Origin: Eubacteriales bacterium
GTDB taxonomy: Bacteria; Bacillota; Clostridia; Oscillospirales; CAG-382
DNA: 64,000 nt
Assembly: GCA_028702135.1 (NCBI GenBank)
Contig: JAQVPJ010000003.1
Coordinates: 62,001 to 126,000 of the forward strand
Direction of reading: 5' to 3'
In this document: piece by piece, positions 40,883 through 49,683 of the stretch
Position numbering within the stretch: the stretch's first letter is position 1
Layout of the letters: each line of letters starts with the position of its first letter
The notes under the pieces: generated by a model
Told to the model about the DNA's origin: nothing
Database searches by the model: none
The model's input: the letters and a program-made list of their open reading frames with translations, nothing else
Translations under genes and position numbers: made by a program

Positions 40883-41425
40883 TTAAGAGCTTTCTTCTAT
40901 TGAATTGTTGAAAAAAGATATGGGATTGCTACAAAAAGGATGGCTTGGTTGAAAATCGCTTCCTTCAACCTTAATGTTAAGCGACCCAAGATCATAACAA
41001 TCAATAACAGTATTTACTAAAGATACTATCATCGTATGCTCTATTGTAGTACCTATCATTGCATCGTTAAGTTCTTTTGAAAGGTCAATCGTTGCAGTAT
41101 TTTCATCAATACTGAAAGAAATAACAGACGTCCCAGCCGGTAAAGTGCCAAGATCAATTAATTTAGCTATTAATCCATCAATCGTACCGTCGTATTCGTA
41201 TCTAAAGACACTTATTTGATTTTTTTCGAAATTTTCAATGTAAAAATTAGCTATCTTATTGTTTTCAGTAAAATTATCGGGTTCAGATATACCTGACTTA
41301 TCTGATGACAAATCTTCGAAAATCTTGGCTTCTTGCATACTATTTGTCTCGGCTTCGATCATACCGCATGAGCAGAGCGTGACCGTGAGGATCGTAACTA
41401 TAATTGCAATGACACTTTTTTTCAT
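40883..41425 (-). CDS. GerMN-domain lipoprotein
   Basis: Lipobox VTLCSC; DGLIAKLIDLGTLPAGTSVISFSIDENTATIDLSKELND...TIEHTMIVSLVNTVIDCYDLGSLNIKVEG. Confidence 0.7.
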   Translation of the reverse strand: MKKSVIAIIVTILTVTLCSCGMIEAETNSMQEAKIFEDLSSDKSGISEPDNFTENNKIANFYIENFEKNQISVFRYEYDGTIDGLIAKLIDLGTLPAGTSVISFSIDENTATIDLSKELNDAMIGTTIEHTMIVSLVNTVIDCYDLGSLNIKVEGSDFQPSHPFCSNPISFFNNSIEESS

Positions 41426-41598
41426 ACTTATAACCATTCCTTTCTTGTGATTAAAAATGCTTTATAACTATATTCAATATAGCAAAATAATATTTAATTG
41501 TAAAGTAAAAATATATTAACAATTCAATAAACGTTAAATTGCATATCAAGTTGCGAAAATCGCTGTAAAGATTAGAGTAATAAATTTCTGCATAGGGT

Positions 41599-41736
41599 TT
41601 ATGTGCCGGATGCGAATAAACCCTGTGCGGTACGCCTCCGATAAATGATGTCCAGTTTTTCAAGGTATTCTAAAAAGTCGGCAAGGATAAGGAAAATGCC
41701 GATACCCGTTAGTATGCCAATTGATGTTTGAATCAA
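41599..41736 (-). CDS. Putative small membrane protein, 45 aa (not in supplied ORF track)
   Basis: TTG start after GAAAGGAGTGATATT: MIQTSIGILTGIGIFLILADFLEYLEKLDIIYRRRTAQGLFASGT*. Confidence 0.45.
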   Translation of the reverse strand: MIQTSIGILTGIGIFLILADFLEYLEKLDIIYRRRTAQGLFASGT

Positions 41737-41756
41737 AATATCACTCCTTTCAATGA

Positions 41757-41795
41757 AAAAACCGCCGGAGATTGATGTAATTCCGGCGACTTTTC
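41757..41795 (-). terminator. Terminator after AraC-GGDEF gene
   Basis: Hairpin CGCCGGAATTACATCAATCTCCGGCGGTTTTTT on the minus strand. Confidence 0.7.
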
Positions 41796-41804
41796 TACAA
41801 ATAC

Positions 41805-42602
41805 TTACTTCTTACTATCGGTTATTGCACGATGCATTTCGGTAAAAAATTCAGCGTATCTTAGTGATTCGGGTATTGTTGTTATGCCGCACCAGAGTGA
41901 AAGGGGATACTCTTTTCCTTCATGAAATATTGGGCTTCCATTTTTCGCAAGAACAGTATCGGCGATTTTCTTTGCTTCATTTTCGCTATACACGCCCGTA
42001 AGTAATGCAAACTCATCACCACCAATACGCATTGTGAGCATATCATCTGTTGCTACACTGTCAATCCGAGAAGCTTGTTCGAGTATTGCAGCGTCTCCCG
42101 CTTTGAGTGAAATGTTGTTGAACATTGTCAGATGCTGTATGTCAAAACACAAAACATAACTGCCCTTTTTTTCTTTCAAATAATCGTAAGCCTCGCTCAT
42201 ATCTACTCTTTTTCTTGCCATAAACAAATCATCTCCTTCTTTGAATTCATAATTGATCTTCGGAAAAATACCTGTAAAGGTCCATTTATTCTTAAACTCG
42301 GAAGGATTGACACCCCAGACAGTTTTGAAAGCTCTTGAAAAAACCTCAACAGAATTATATTGATATTTCATTGCAATATCCGTAATATTAAGCTCACCTT
42401 TGGCAATATCCTTTGCAGATTGCGTCATTCGACGTTTTGTAATATATTGCTTTATACTCATACCAAGTGCAAAGTGAAACAATTTTTCAAGCATAGAGAG
42501 TGATATATAACAATGCTTTGCAATGTCATTTCGTGTGATGTTCTCGTGCAAATTTTCCTCAATATAATTTATTGATTCGGTCAATATCATAAAATTTTTC
42601 AT
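41805..42602 (-). CDS. AraC-type HTH regulator fused to a C-terminal GGDEF-like domain
   Basis: ENITRNDIAKHCYISLSMLEKLFHFALGMSIKQYITKRRM...YQYNSVEVFSRAFKTVWGVNPSEF; then YVLCFDIQHLTMFN...LTMRIGGDEFALL. Confidence 0.8.
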   Translation of the reverse strand: MKNFMILTESINYIEENLHENITRNDIAKHCYISLSMLEKLFHFALGMSIKQYITKRRMTQSAKDIAKGELNITDIAMKYQYNSVEVFSRAFKTVWGVNPSEFKNKWTFTGIFPKINYEFKEGDDLFMARKRVDMSEAYDYLKEKKGSYVLCFDIQHLTMFNNISLKAGDAAILEQASRIDSVATDDMLTMRIGGDEFALLTGVYSENEAKKIADTVLAKNGSPIFHEGKEYPLSLWCGITTIPESLRYAEFFTEMHRAITDSKK

Positions 42603-43014
42603 CTTATCTTCCTTCCAAACGAATCAAGAGAATTGTGTCGACCCAATTCCATCGTTTTCAATAACATTATAACAAAGAATAAGCTTGTTGGCTTGATGAT
42701 TTGAGCATAATTTACCTGTCGTATCTATCATATTCTTTTTAATGCAACAAAAAATTGATTATCATAGGAAATACCGTACACATTAAAGACTTCATTTTGC
42801 GAACAAATTTACTTTTTTGTGGATGAATATTATATAAATAATCCTTAATAAATAATATCATAATCACCAGTTATATTCAATCTATTTTGTATACCTTTTG
42901 CTTCTTTGAAATACATTGCAAAAGCGAGAGCGATGACAACAGTTATAATCAACGGGAAAATGAAAAAGAAATATAATTGATAAAATCAATCGTAATCAGC
43001 TCCTTTGCATTAAT

Positions 43015-43059
43015 TTTTGGTATAAAAAAGCGAGCCGTTTTGACTCGCTTCGTGGGAAG
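43015..43059 (-). terminator. Shared terminator cassette, copy 1, downstream of GNAT gene
   Basis: Minus strand GCGAGTCAAAACGGCTCGC + TTTTTT; near-identical to 43941-43984. Confidence 0.75.
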
Positions 43060-43110
43060 ATTTGTTTTGCTTTAATCAGTATGTGGATTGTTATATACAA
43101 TTATTAATCA

Positions 43111-43692
43111 TCATGTTATTATTTCTTCTCTCGCTATACACATTATTAAGCTATCTTTTAATTCACCGTTGCATAATTCTCTTTTTTCTATAACTTTTAT
43201 TGGTTTAAAACCACATTTCTTGTAACACTTAATGGCCCGTATATTCCATGTTTGTGGATCTATAAATACTTTGTTGGCATTTTTTTGTTTAAATAAAAAA
43301 TTTAGAATTAACTTGATTGTTTTAGTACCAAACCCACAATTCCTATTTGTTTCGTCAGCTATAAATAAATCGAGACCATAAATAGTTTTTGAGAAGTCAA
43401 GTGTTATCTCACCTTTAAGATCATAATCTTCGTCACTCTTTATCGGATAATATTGAATATAACCCACAGGTTTATCGCAAATTTCGATTATATACGCAAC
43501 AACAGATTCTACCCCTGTAATTCTCGGACGGTATTTCTTGATGATATTTTGTAAATCAAACACACTATTCAAGCCTTCATAATATTTTAATACCACTGGA
43601 TTCGAAAGCCAATCAAGCATTAAATTATAGTCGTTAATACAATCTTTCATTTCCCGAATTCCTATAGATGAATCTTTACAGATATAATTCAT
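43111..43692 (-). CDS. GNAT-family N-acetyltransferase
   Basis: GLDLFIADETNRNCGFGTKTIKLILNFLFKQKNANKVFIDPQTWNIRAIKCYKKCGFKPI, AAC(6')-like. Confidence 0.85.
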   Translation of the reverse strand: MNYICKDSSIGIREMKDCINDYNLMLDWLSNPVVLKYYEGLNSVFDLQNIIKKYRPRITGVESVVAYIIEICDKPVGYIQYYPIKSDEDYDLKGEITLDFSKTIYGLDLFIADETNRNCGFGTKTIKLILNFLFKQKNANKVFIDPQTWNIRAIKCYKKCGFKPIKVIEKRELCNGELKDSLIMCIAREEIIT

Positions 43693-43940
43693 AAAATTTT
43701 CCTCGCGTAAAATAAAAATTTGCTTTGTTGCGTATTACTTACACAACGTGTTATGCAAGTTTTTCTTAAATATTGTATTATATCAAATAAATGTGACATT
43801 TTCAACCATAATTCATTTTCAACCAATAATGATTTTCAAAAACATATTTAACTCATCCTGCGGTACGCCGAACTGCATGAATTTTTTAAAGTTATCACTC
43901 AATTGGGAAAATCAATCGAAGCAACTACTTTACTTATATT

Positions 43941-43984
43941 TTTTGGTATAAAAAGCGAGCCGTTTTGACTCGCTTCGTGGGAAG
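43941..43984 (-). terminator. Shared terminator cassette, copy 2, downstream of AraC gene
   Basis: TTTTGGTATAAAAAGCGAGCCGTTTTGACTCGCTTCGTGGGAAG, as at 43015-43059. Confidence 0.75.
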
Positions 43985-44003
43985 TTTTAAATTGTAATAT
44001 GGG

Positions 44004-44918
44004 TTATTGTTCCTTTTCAAAGCTATTCAATTTTTTTATAGGACGCATGACTTGATATCCAAGTCCTTCCGGATAATGTCTTTGATAATCCTGACAAACA
44101 TCCTCGTTCCACTCGTACCCGATAACTGTAGGATCAAAATTCCAAGCAAGGTGCTCAACACGGCGCATTACTTCTCCGTTTTCAGATAGATAATCAAACG
44201 GTGGATGACAGAAAACAATGTAATAACTACCGGGAAATTCTCCGCGTAATTCAAAGCCCTCCGGGATATTTCCGGCATAATCAGTTTCAACTCCTAGACC
44301 GTAAAAATAACTCCTTTGTTTGTCTTTCCATGTCCATCCTGAAGTATGACCTGTGATAATTCTATGTGTGTCTTTGATACTGGATACAATTCCACAGAGC
44401 AAATCACAATCATGTCTGGGCCATATTTTCCCGTTTTTTGTTTCGGATTCTTTATAGACACCAAGATATTTGTGTTCGGGGATATACTCAAAACGATAGG
44501 ATGGTAATACTAAATTACTCATTGTTAAATCTCCTTCTTCAATATAATGTAAAGGAGTAATTACAATTTTTCTGAATGTCAAAGGGATGAGAACAGAATT
44601 CTTTCTGTATGCCGACGGTGCGCATCCGTAAGCATTTACGAAAGCTCTTGTGAAAGCTGACTGCGAGGAAAAACCATATTCCAGAGCAATATTGATTATT
44701 GGTATCTTTGTATCTCTGACTGCGAGTGCAGCCATACACAGACGACGTTTTGCCATATAATCCTTTATTGTCATACCTGAGACACGGTGGAACTGCTCTG
44801 AACAATAATACGGTGAATATCCGATTTGGTTAGATATTTCTGTTAAAGACGGATTATTAATCGCATTATCATCTATCCAGTCAATTAACCGTTGTACTGC
44901 ATATATCCATTCATACAT
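44004..44918 (-). CDS. AraC-family regulator with C-terminal GyrI-like effector-binding region
   Basis: NPSLTEISNQIGYSPYYCSEQFHRVSGMTIKDYMAKRRL...YGFSSQSAFTRAFVNAYGCAPSAYRK. Confidence 0.85.
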   Translation of the reverse strand: MYEWIYAVQRLIDWIDDNAINNPSLTEISNQIGYSPYYCSEQFHRVSGMTIKDYMAKRRLCMAALAVRDTKIPIINIALEYGFSSQSAFTRAFVNAYGCAPSAYRKNSVLIPLTFRKIVITPLHYIEEGDLTMSNLVLPSYRFEYIPEHKYLGVYKESETKNGKIWPRHDCDLLCGIVSSIKDTHRIITGHTSGWTWKDKQRSYFYGLGVETDYAGNIPEGFELRGEFPGSYYIVFCHPPFDYLSENGEVMRRVEHLAWNFDPTVIGYEWNEDVCQDYQRHYPEGLGYQVMRPIKKLNSFEKEQ

Positions 44919-45424
44919 ATTGTACTCCTCCTTTCACATTGATAATAGCATAAAAAGATAGCAGATTTCTTTACATGAATTGGGGAGATTATATAAATTT
45001 GTTTTGAAGTATAAACTACATTACAGGTTATGCATTGAGCCATCACGGACTAATCCCAAAAGCGGTGTATACAATAACCTGTGCTTCTTTTGAAAAGAAA
45101 AAGAAAAAAGTACGATACACCGGATGGAACCTTCACTTACCGTGACGTCCCTTCAGCTGTGTTTGTACCGGTGAGCTGTATGCTCTCCCGGGTAATGAAC
45201 GTAGCATTACGCCAGGGCAAAGCTAAATTACAGTACCGTTGTAGCTAATTGTAATTATATCGGAGTTGCTGTCGGTGTATAAAAGGACAATAGTAATCCC
45301 TCCGGGTTCCGGAAAAATCAGAACTCGGAAGAATAAAAAAGTAAAATAAATAATTAAAAAGGTGCATCAGACCGATAAATGGTTTTATACAAAAGTTCTA
45401 CTAAGATAAAACTACTTCCGAAAT

Positions 45425-47182
45425 CTATCTGTCCAATTCGCTAAGATTGCCTCCATCAAGATCCATGACATTGATAACGGCACTCATCACACCCGAAGAA
45501 TCGCTCATCGCATAATCCATTAACATCAGCTTATTGTTCACAAGATTCATATAGATTCCGTATGAAACACTGGAATAAACCGTTTTTTCATCGCTGCCGT
45601 CCATATTACAGCTCTTAATCGTGTAATTGTATCCGTATGCGGTATAGTTGAATTCGGTGTCATATTCGAAGAAGAAAATCCTGTCATTGTATGCGTTGAT
45701 ATTATAAATGGATGTCCCTGCTGCGCTTCTGATCAGCTGATTATTTCCTCCGTCCAGATCACAAGCATAAATGTTGTCGTTAAAATCTTTATATATAATT
45801 TTCTCTCCGCTTATAATATAAGTGTCCACCGTTGCAACCAGTAATACCTGAGGGTCTGTCCCATCCGGCTTGGTCCTATACATATTTCCTTGATTGTCAT
45901 AGTAATACAGCTGGTCTTTGTATATGAGCGGTGACAAACCATTGGTAAACAGCACTTCTTTGTTCTCGCCATTTATAAATGATCTGCATACTGACTTCGT
46001 ACCCTCGGAACCGGAACTGCTCTGTATGTAGTATAAGTAGTCTCCGTATAAAAACATACCGTAGCTATACTGATCATTGATCTTCTCTACCTGCGATCCA
46101 TCAAACTTCATTCTGAAAATATGATATGTTCCATCTATAGCTTCACCTTGATTTCCGGAAAAATACAACCAGTCGTCAACCACTACCAACGACCATCCGA
46201 ATCCATCAAATATAGACTTGACCTGTGATTCGTCTTTTTTCAATGCATAAATATGGGCTTTGTCGTTCACATCAAAGCTGGAATAGAAAATATACTGATC
46301 TGTGGCAAAATAGTATTGCCCGTTTAAAATATTACCTAAGTCTGATGCTTTAACACCTGATGAAACTACAGAAGAATTCGGACGGCTTGTAGAGTCCGAT
46401 GTTGTGGAGACTGTACTATCTAACTGGTCCTGTGACAGGTCTGTTTTTTTGTCTTTCAATCTGTTACCCAAAAAGATTCCGCCGACGATTAAACCCCCTA
46501 TGATTAATATTGATATAAGGATAATCGCTATAGTCGGAGTTTTCTTTTTTGGTTTGTTTTGCGCAGTATGCTGTACGGGCGGATATTGCTGAGCGTAAAT
46601 TGGTTGAGGGTCGCTCGAAACATATGGTTTTGGTCGCGCCGTTCCTTCTTGCCGTGAATCTGCTCCGCATGAAGGACAAAACCGAGAGTCTCCTGTCATT
46701 TTTGTCCCGCAGTTTGTGCAGAAACGCTCATACTTTTTGGGGTTTTGATTGATATTGGCATTTTCGATAACCACCGGCTTATAGCCCGGCGGATATGAAG
46801 CGTTTTGCTCATCATCGGTCTTTTGAAAAACAAACCCGCCTGATGCTGCAATAGCGGAAACCGAGTCAAGTATAGACCCGATTTTTATGAAGGCATCGGC
46901 ATCATCGCTATCTTTCGTTTTGACAATGATCTTACCGTAGTCCGGTTTTTTCGACAGCTCCTCGTCTCCCGCCATTACTTTTTCGTAAGCAAACACAGTG
47001 TTTTTTTCCTCATTCAAAAACAGCAGAGCAAAATACAGAATAGTAGCTGTATCCTCGTTCTCATCTTGCTGTTTTTTGAATGTCGCAGATATGGTGATAT
47101 CTGCTCTTTTCTCGGTTTGGAAGGGAACGTTCATCTCATTTAATCGCTTTGTCGTCTGCCGGATAAAGTAGTTTCTGTCCAT
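45425..47182 (-). CDS. Zinc-ribbon membrane protein with C-terminal DUF5050-like beta-propeller
   Basis: CTNCGTKMTGDSRFCPSCG zinc ribbon; TM IAIILISILIIGGLIVGGIFLG; repeated IYYxxxDGSxxKxL blades. Confidence 0.75.
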   Translation of the reverse strand: MDRNYFIRQTTKRLNEMNVPFQTEKRADITISATFKKQQDENEDTATILYFALLFLNEEKNTVFAYEKVMAGDEELSKKPDYGKIIVKTKDSDDADAFIKIGSILDSVSAIAASGGFVFQKTDDEQNASYPPGYKPVVIENANINQNPKKYERFCTNCGTKMTGDSRFCPSCGADSRQEGTARPKPYVSSDPQPIYAQQYPPVQHTAQNKPKKKTPTIAIILISILIIGGLIVGGIFLGNRLKDKKTDLSQDQLDSTVSTTSDSTSRPNSSVVSSGVKASDLGNILNGQYYFATDQYIFYSSFDVNDKAHIYALKKDESQVKSIFDGFGWSLVVVDDWLYFSGNQGEAIDGTYHIFRMKFDGSQVEKINDQYSYGMFLYGDYLYYIQSSSGSEGTKSVCRSFINGENKEVLFTNGLSPLIYKDQLYYYDNQGNMYRTKPDGTDPQVLLVATVDTYIISGEKIIYKDFNDNIYACDLDGGNNQLIRSAAGTSIYNINAYNDRIFFFEYDTEFNYTAYGYNYTIKSCNMDGSDEKTVYSSVSYGIYMNLVNNKLMLMDYAMSDSSGVMSAVINVMDLDGGNLSELDR

Positions 47183-47917
47183 AATTTCCCTCCTATGTAT
47201 AAATTAAAAAAATATTCATGAAGCAGAACCGTAAGAAAGGGTTGTTGCAAGACCTGATGGGGTATTTTTGGCCAACTCTGTTCCGCTATCTGACATACAT
47301 AAATAATTATAATTCATTATATCAGTATCTCTGACATTTTTCAAGATTTTTGTAACAATTTATCCGAAAATATCATTTTCGGATCTGGACGGTCTTTTTG
47401 TTCTTTCCTTAATTTGTCCTTCTTTACGGGCTGAGCCGTGTTTTGGTAAGGCTTTAACTATATAAGTAAGAATTGATAGTGCCAGGATAACGTTTTGTCG
47501 AGAAAATTATACCATATTTTTATATAAAATTATATACTTCAATGAAACACCGTAAAATTACCGGACGATCAACCCGATCGCCCGGCAAGGGAGTATTAAT
47601 TAACGAAAAGGTTCCAAATATTAGTGTGGGTGTATTAAGGATATAGTAAACATAGCACTAAACCGCCTGCGGCGATGGTATTGACAGTGACTTTATCATC
47701 TGATATAATAACATCACAATTTAAACCACGTTGCCTCTAGAGAAAAACGGCTGGAACGATACCAGTAGAGTTTTATTTGTTGTGCCCAAAAGTTTAATTT
47801 CTCTCTTCTCCATACGTTGAAAACCCTGATTTTTAAGCCTTTTGAGAATATTATACATGTCATAAATCAAGTAAGAGAGATTATACTTTCCCCATATACG
47901 GCGGTTTCGTGCTATGA

Positions 47918-47990
47918 AATTATCCAAAGTTGCGCTTAGAGACAGTTGTCTTGAAGCGTTTTTGTTTACGCAACTTCGGATAATTTTCTA
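47918..47990. repeat. Inverted repeat, about 18-bp imperfect arms, 36-nt loop
   Basis: GAAATTATCCAAAGTTGCG ... CGCAACTTCGGATAATTTTC. Confidence 0.6.
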
Positions 47991-48372
47991 TTCATAATGA
48001 GCAGTCTAAAAGATAGGGGAGACAGCAACGTTTTAAACATTACTCGTTACGCGAATCTTGTTCCGATTTTCCAAGCAAAGATTGCTTGGAGTCGAAAAAT
48101 GCCAGAAGATTCATAAACAACTTACACAATTATGGACTGTTTTTTAAGTGCAGGTATTTCGATAATCCGACAACATTATCAGTGACAATAATTACAACAG
48201 CTCCATTAGTATCCAGAAACAGAAATAAAAGTAGTTAAATCACAAAAAAGTGTGCGTCAAAGAAAGAAGGTAAACGTTTTTTCAGGTTTTTATCTTAATC
48301 ACTGGCTTTATCCAATCTTAATTATATCGAACAAGAGAAGTAGCTTTTAACTTTCTTAACAATCCATACATG

Positions 48373-49683
48373 TTAATTTAAAATAGCTATGTTGGTTGCA
48401 GATAAACCTTTCTCGGTCTCTATTGGAATAAATGACAGTATCATACCTTCAATAATTTTATTTTGAAGGTACTTTGGAGCATTAGAGATATGAAAGAAAT
48501 ATCGTCTATTATTGCATTCAATAAAACCAAAACCGCGTTTTGAATTATAATTCGAAACTTTTCCATTGAGCCTTGTAGTTGTTTGTGTTATTGATGAATT
48601 AGACAAAAATGTCTTAAGTGCCTCTTCATTATCAGATGAATATGATTTCTCTTCCATTTGTTGTTGTATAATCCCTGAGAATTCAACAGCCTCTGTAAAG
48701 GCGCTCGAATATTTAGTATTTTTTAAAGACGTTGCATGTTCAGTTGAATTTTTTGCTGCTGATAAAAATCCAGCTCTATATAAGATTTGTGCTTTTGCAT
48801 ATTGCGTTAAATGGTTTTTGGAATTCATTTTTTCAGCTTGCATGATGCAAGAAATAGCATCGTTTAGATTGCCTATCTCATAATATTGCATTCCAAGTTC
48901 CCTATAAAGATAATCTTTTTTTCTGTATTTCAGTAAAGCACTACATTTTTCTATAGCCTCATTGTGCTTTTTATCAGCTACTAAAATATCAATCTCCAGT
49001 TCCTTCACATAATACTTTTTTGAATCGGTAGGAAACACTTTTTTTGCTCTTTCAATATTTCCTAGAGATAAATAGCTTTTTGAAAGTTGATATTGGTATT
49101 CTTCCTCTTTCGGCTTTATAAAAAAAGCTTTCTCAAGATAATTAATCGCTTCTTCAATATGATTTCTGTCAATAAGTAATTTTGCATGCTGAAAGCAAAT
49201 CGCTGCATAGGTGTCCTCATTTTGCCTTTTTTGCTCAGGAGTATAATTATTCCATATAGGATCACACTCGGCAAGTGATTTTAGCGCTTTCCAAAATTCA
49301 TCCTTTTTTAACACCATCATGCTCCCACACATTTGCCTTAGAGAGTAAGCATACCTATATTTTACAACTAAGTATTCAGGATACAATAATAATGCTTTTT
49401 CAAACCATTGGTTCGCGGTTTTCCAATCTTTTTGCATATAATATTGATATCCTACACAATAAGACCACTTCGCACTTTGGGGCTCCTTCTCAACTAACAT
49501 ATTATAACGTTTAATTGCAAGGTCGTATTTTGACAACCGCGAAGCACACCAAGCTGTTTTTTCAATAAAAAATATTTTCTCAGGTAATTGCCCAAGTAAT
49601 TCTTCATAGATATCTAGCGCCAATTGCCATTCATTATTTGATTCGTGCTCTTCAGCATTTCTTATTAGCTTATCTTCAGTCAT
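48373..49683 (-). CDS. TPR-repeat protein with C-terminal cold-shock domain
   Basis: Multiple TPR units (WSYCVGYQYYMQKDWKTANQWFEKALLLYPEY); C-terminal LNGKVSNYNSKRGFGFIECNNRRYFFHISNAP cold-shock fold. Confidence 0.85.
   Translation of the reverse strand: MTEDKLIRNAEEHESNNEWQLALDIYEELLGQLPEKIFFIEKTAWCASRLSKYDLAIKRYNMLVEKEPQSAKWSYCVGYQYYMQKDWKTANQWFEKALLLYPEYLVVKYRYAYSLRQMCGSMMVLKKDEFWKALKSLAECDPIWNNYTPEQKRQNEDTYAAICFQHAKLLIDRNHIEEAINYLEKAFFIKPKEEEYQYQLSKSYLSLGNIERAKKVFPTDSKKYYVKELEIDILVADKKHNEAIEKCSALLKYRKKDYLYRELGMQYYEIGNLNDAISCIMQAEKMNSKNHLTQYAKAQILYRAGFLSAAKNSTEHATSLKNTKYSSAFTEAVEFSGIIQQQMEEKSYSSDNEEALKTFLSNSSITQTTTRLNGKVSNYNSKRGFGFIECNNRRYFFHISNAPKYLQNKIIEGMILSFIPIETEKGLSATNIAILN

Noticed and set aside
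42890-43000. Minus-strand hydrophobic frame QLYFFFIFPLIITVVIALAFAMYFKEAKGIQNRLNITGDYDIIY
   Set aside because: A stop lies just upstream with no usable start codon in that frame; may be a decayed microprotein, not callable.
45100-45260. Open frame TPDGTFTYRDVPSAVFVPVSCMLSRVMNVALRQGKAKLQYRCS
   Set aside because: No start codon with RBS and no family recognised; possibly a decayed gene fragment but unsupported.
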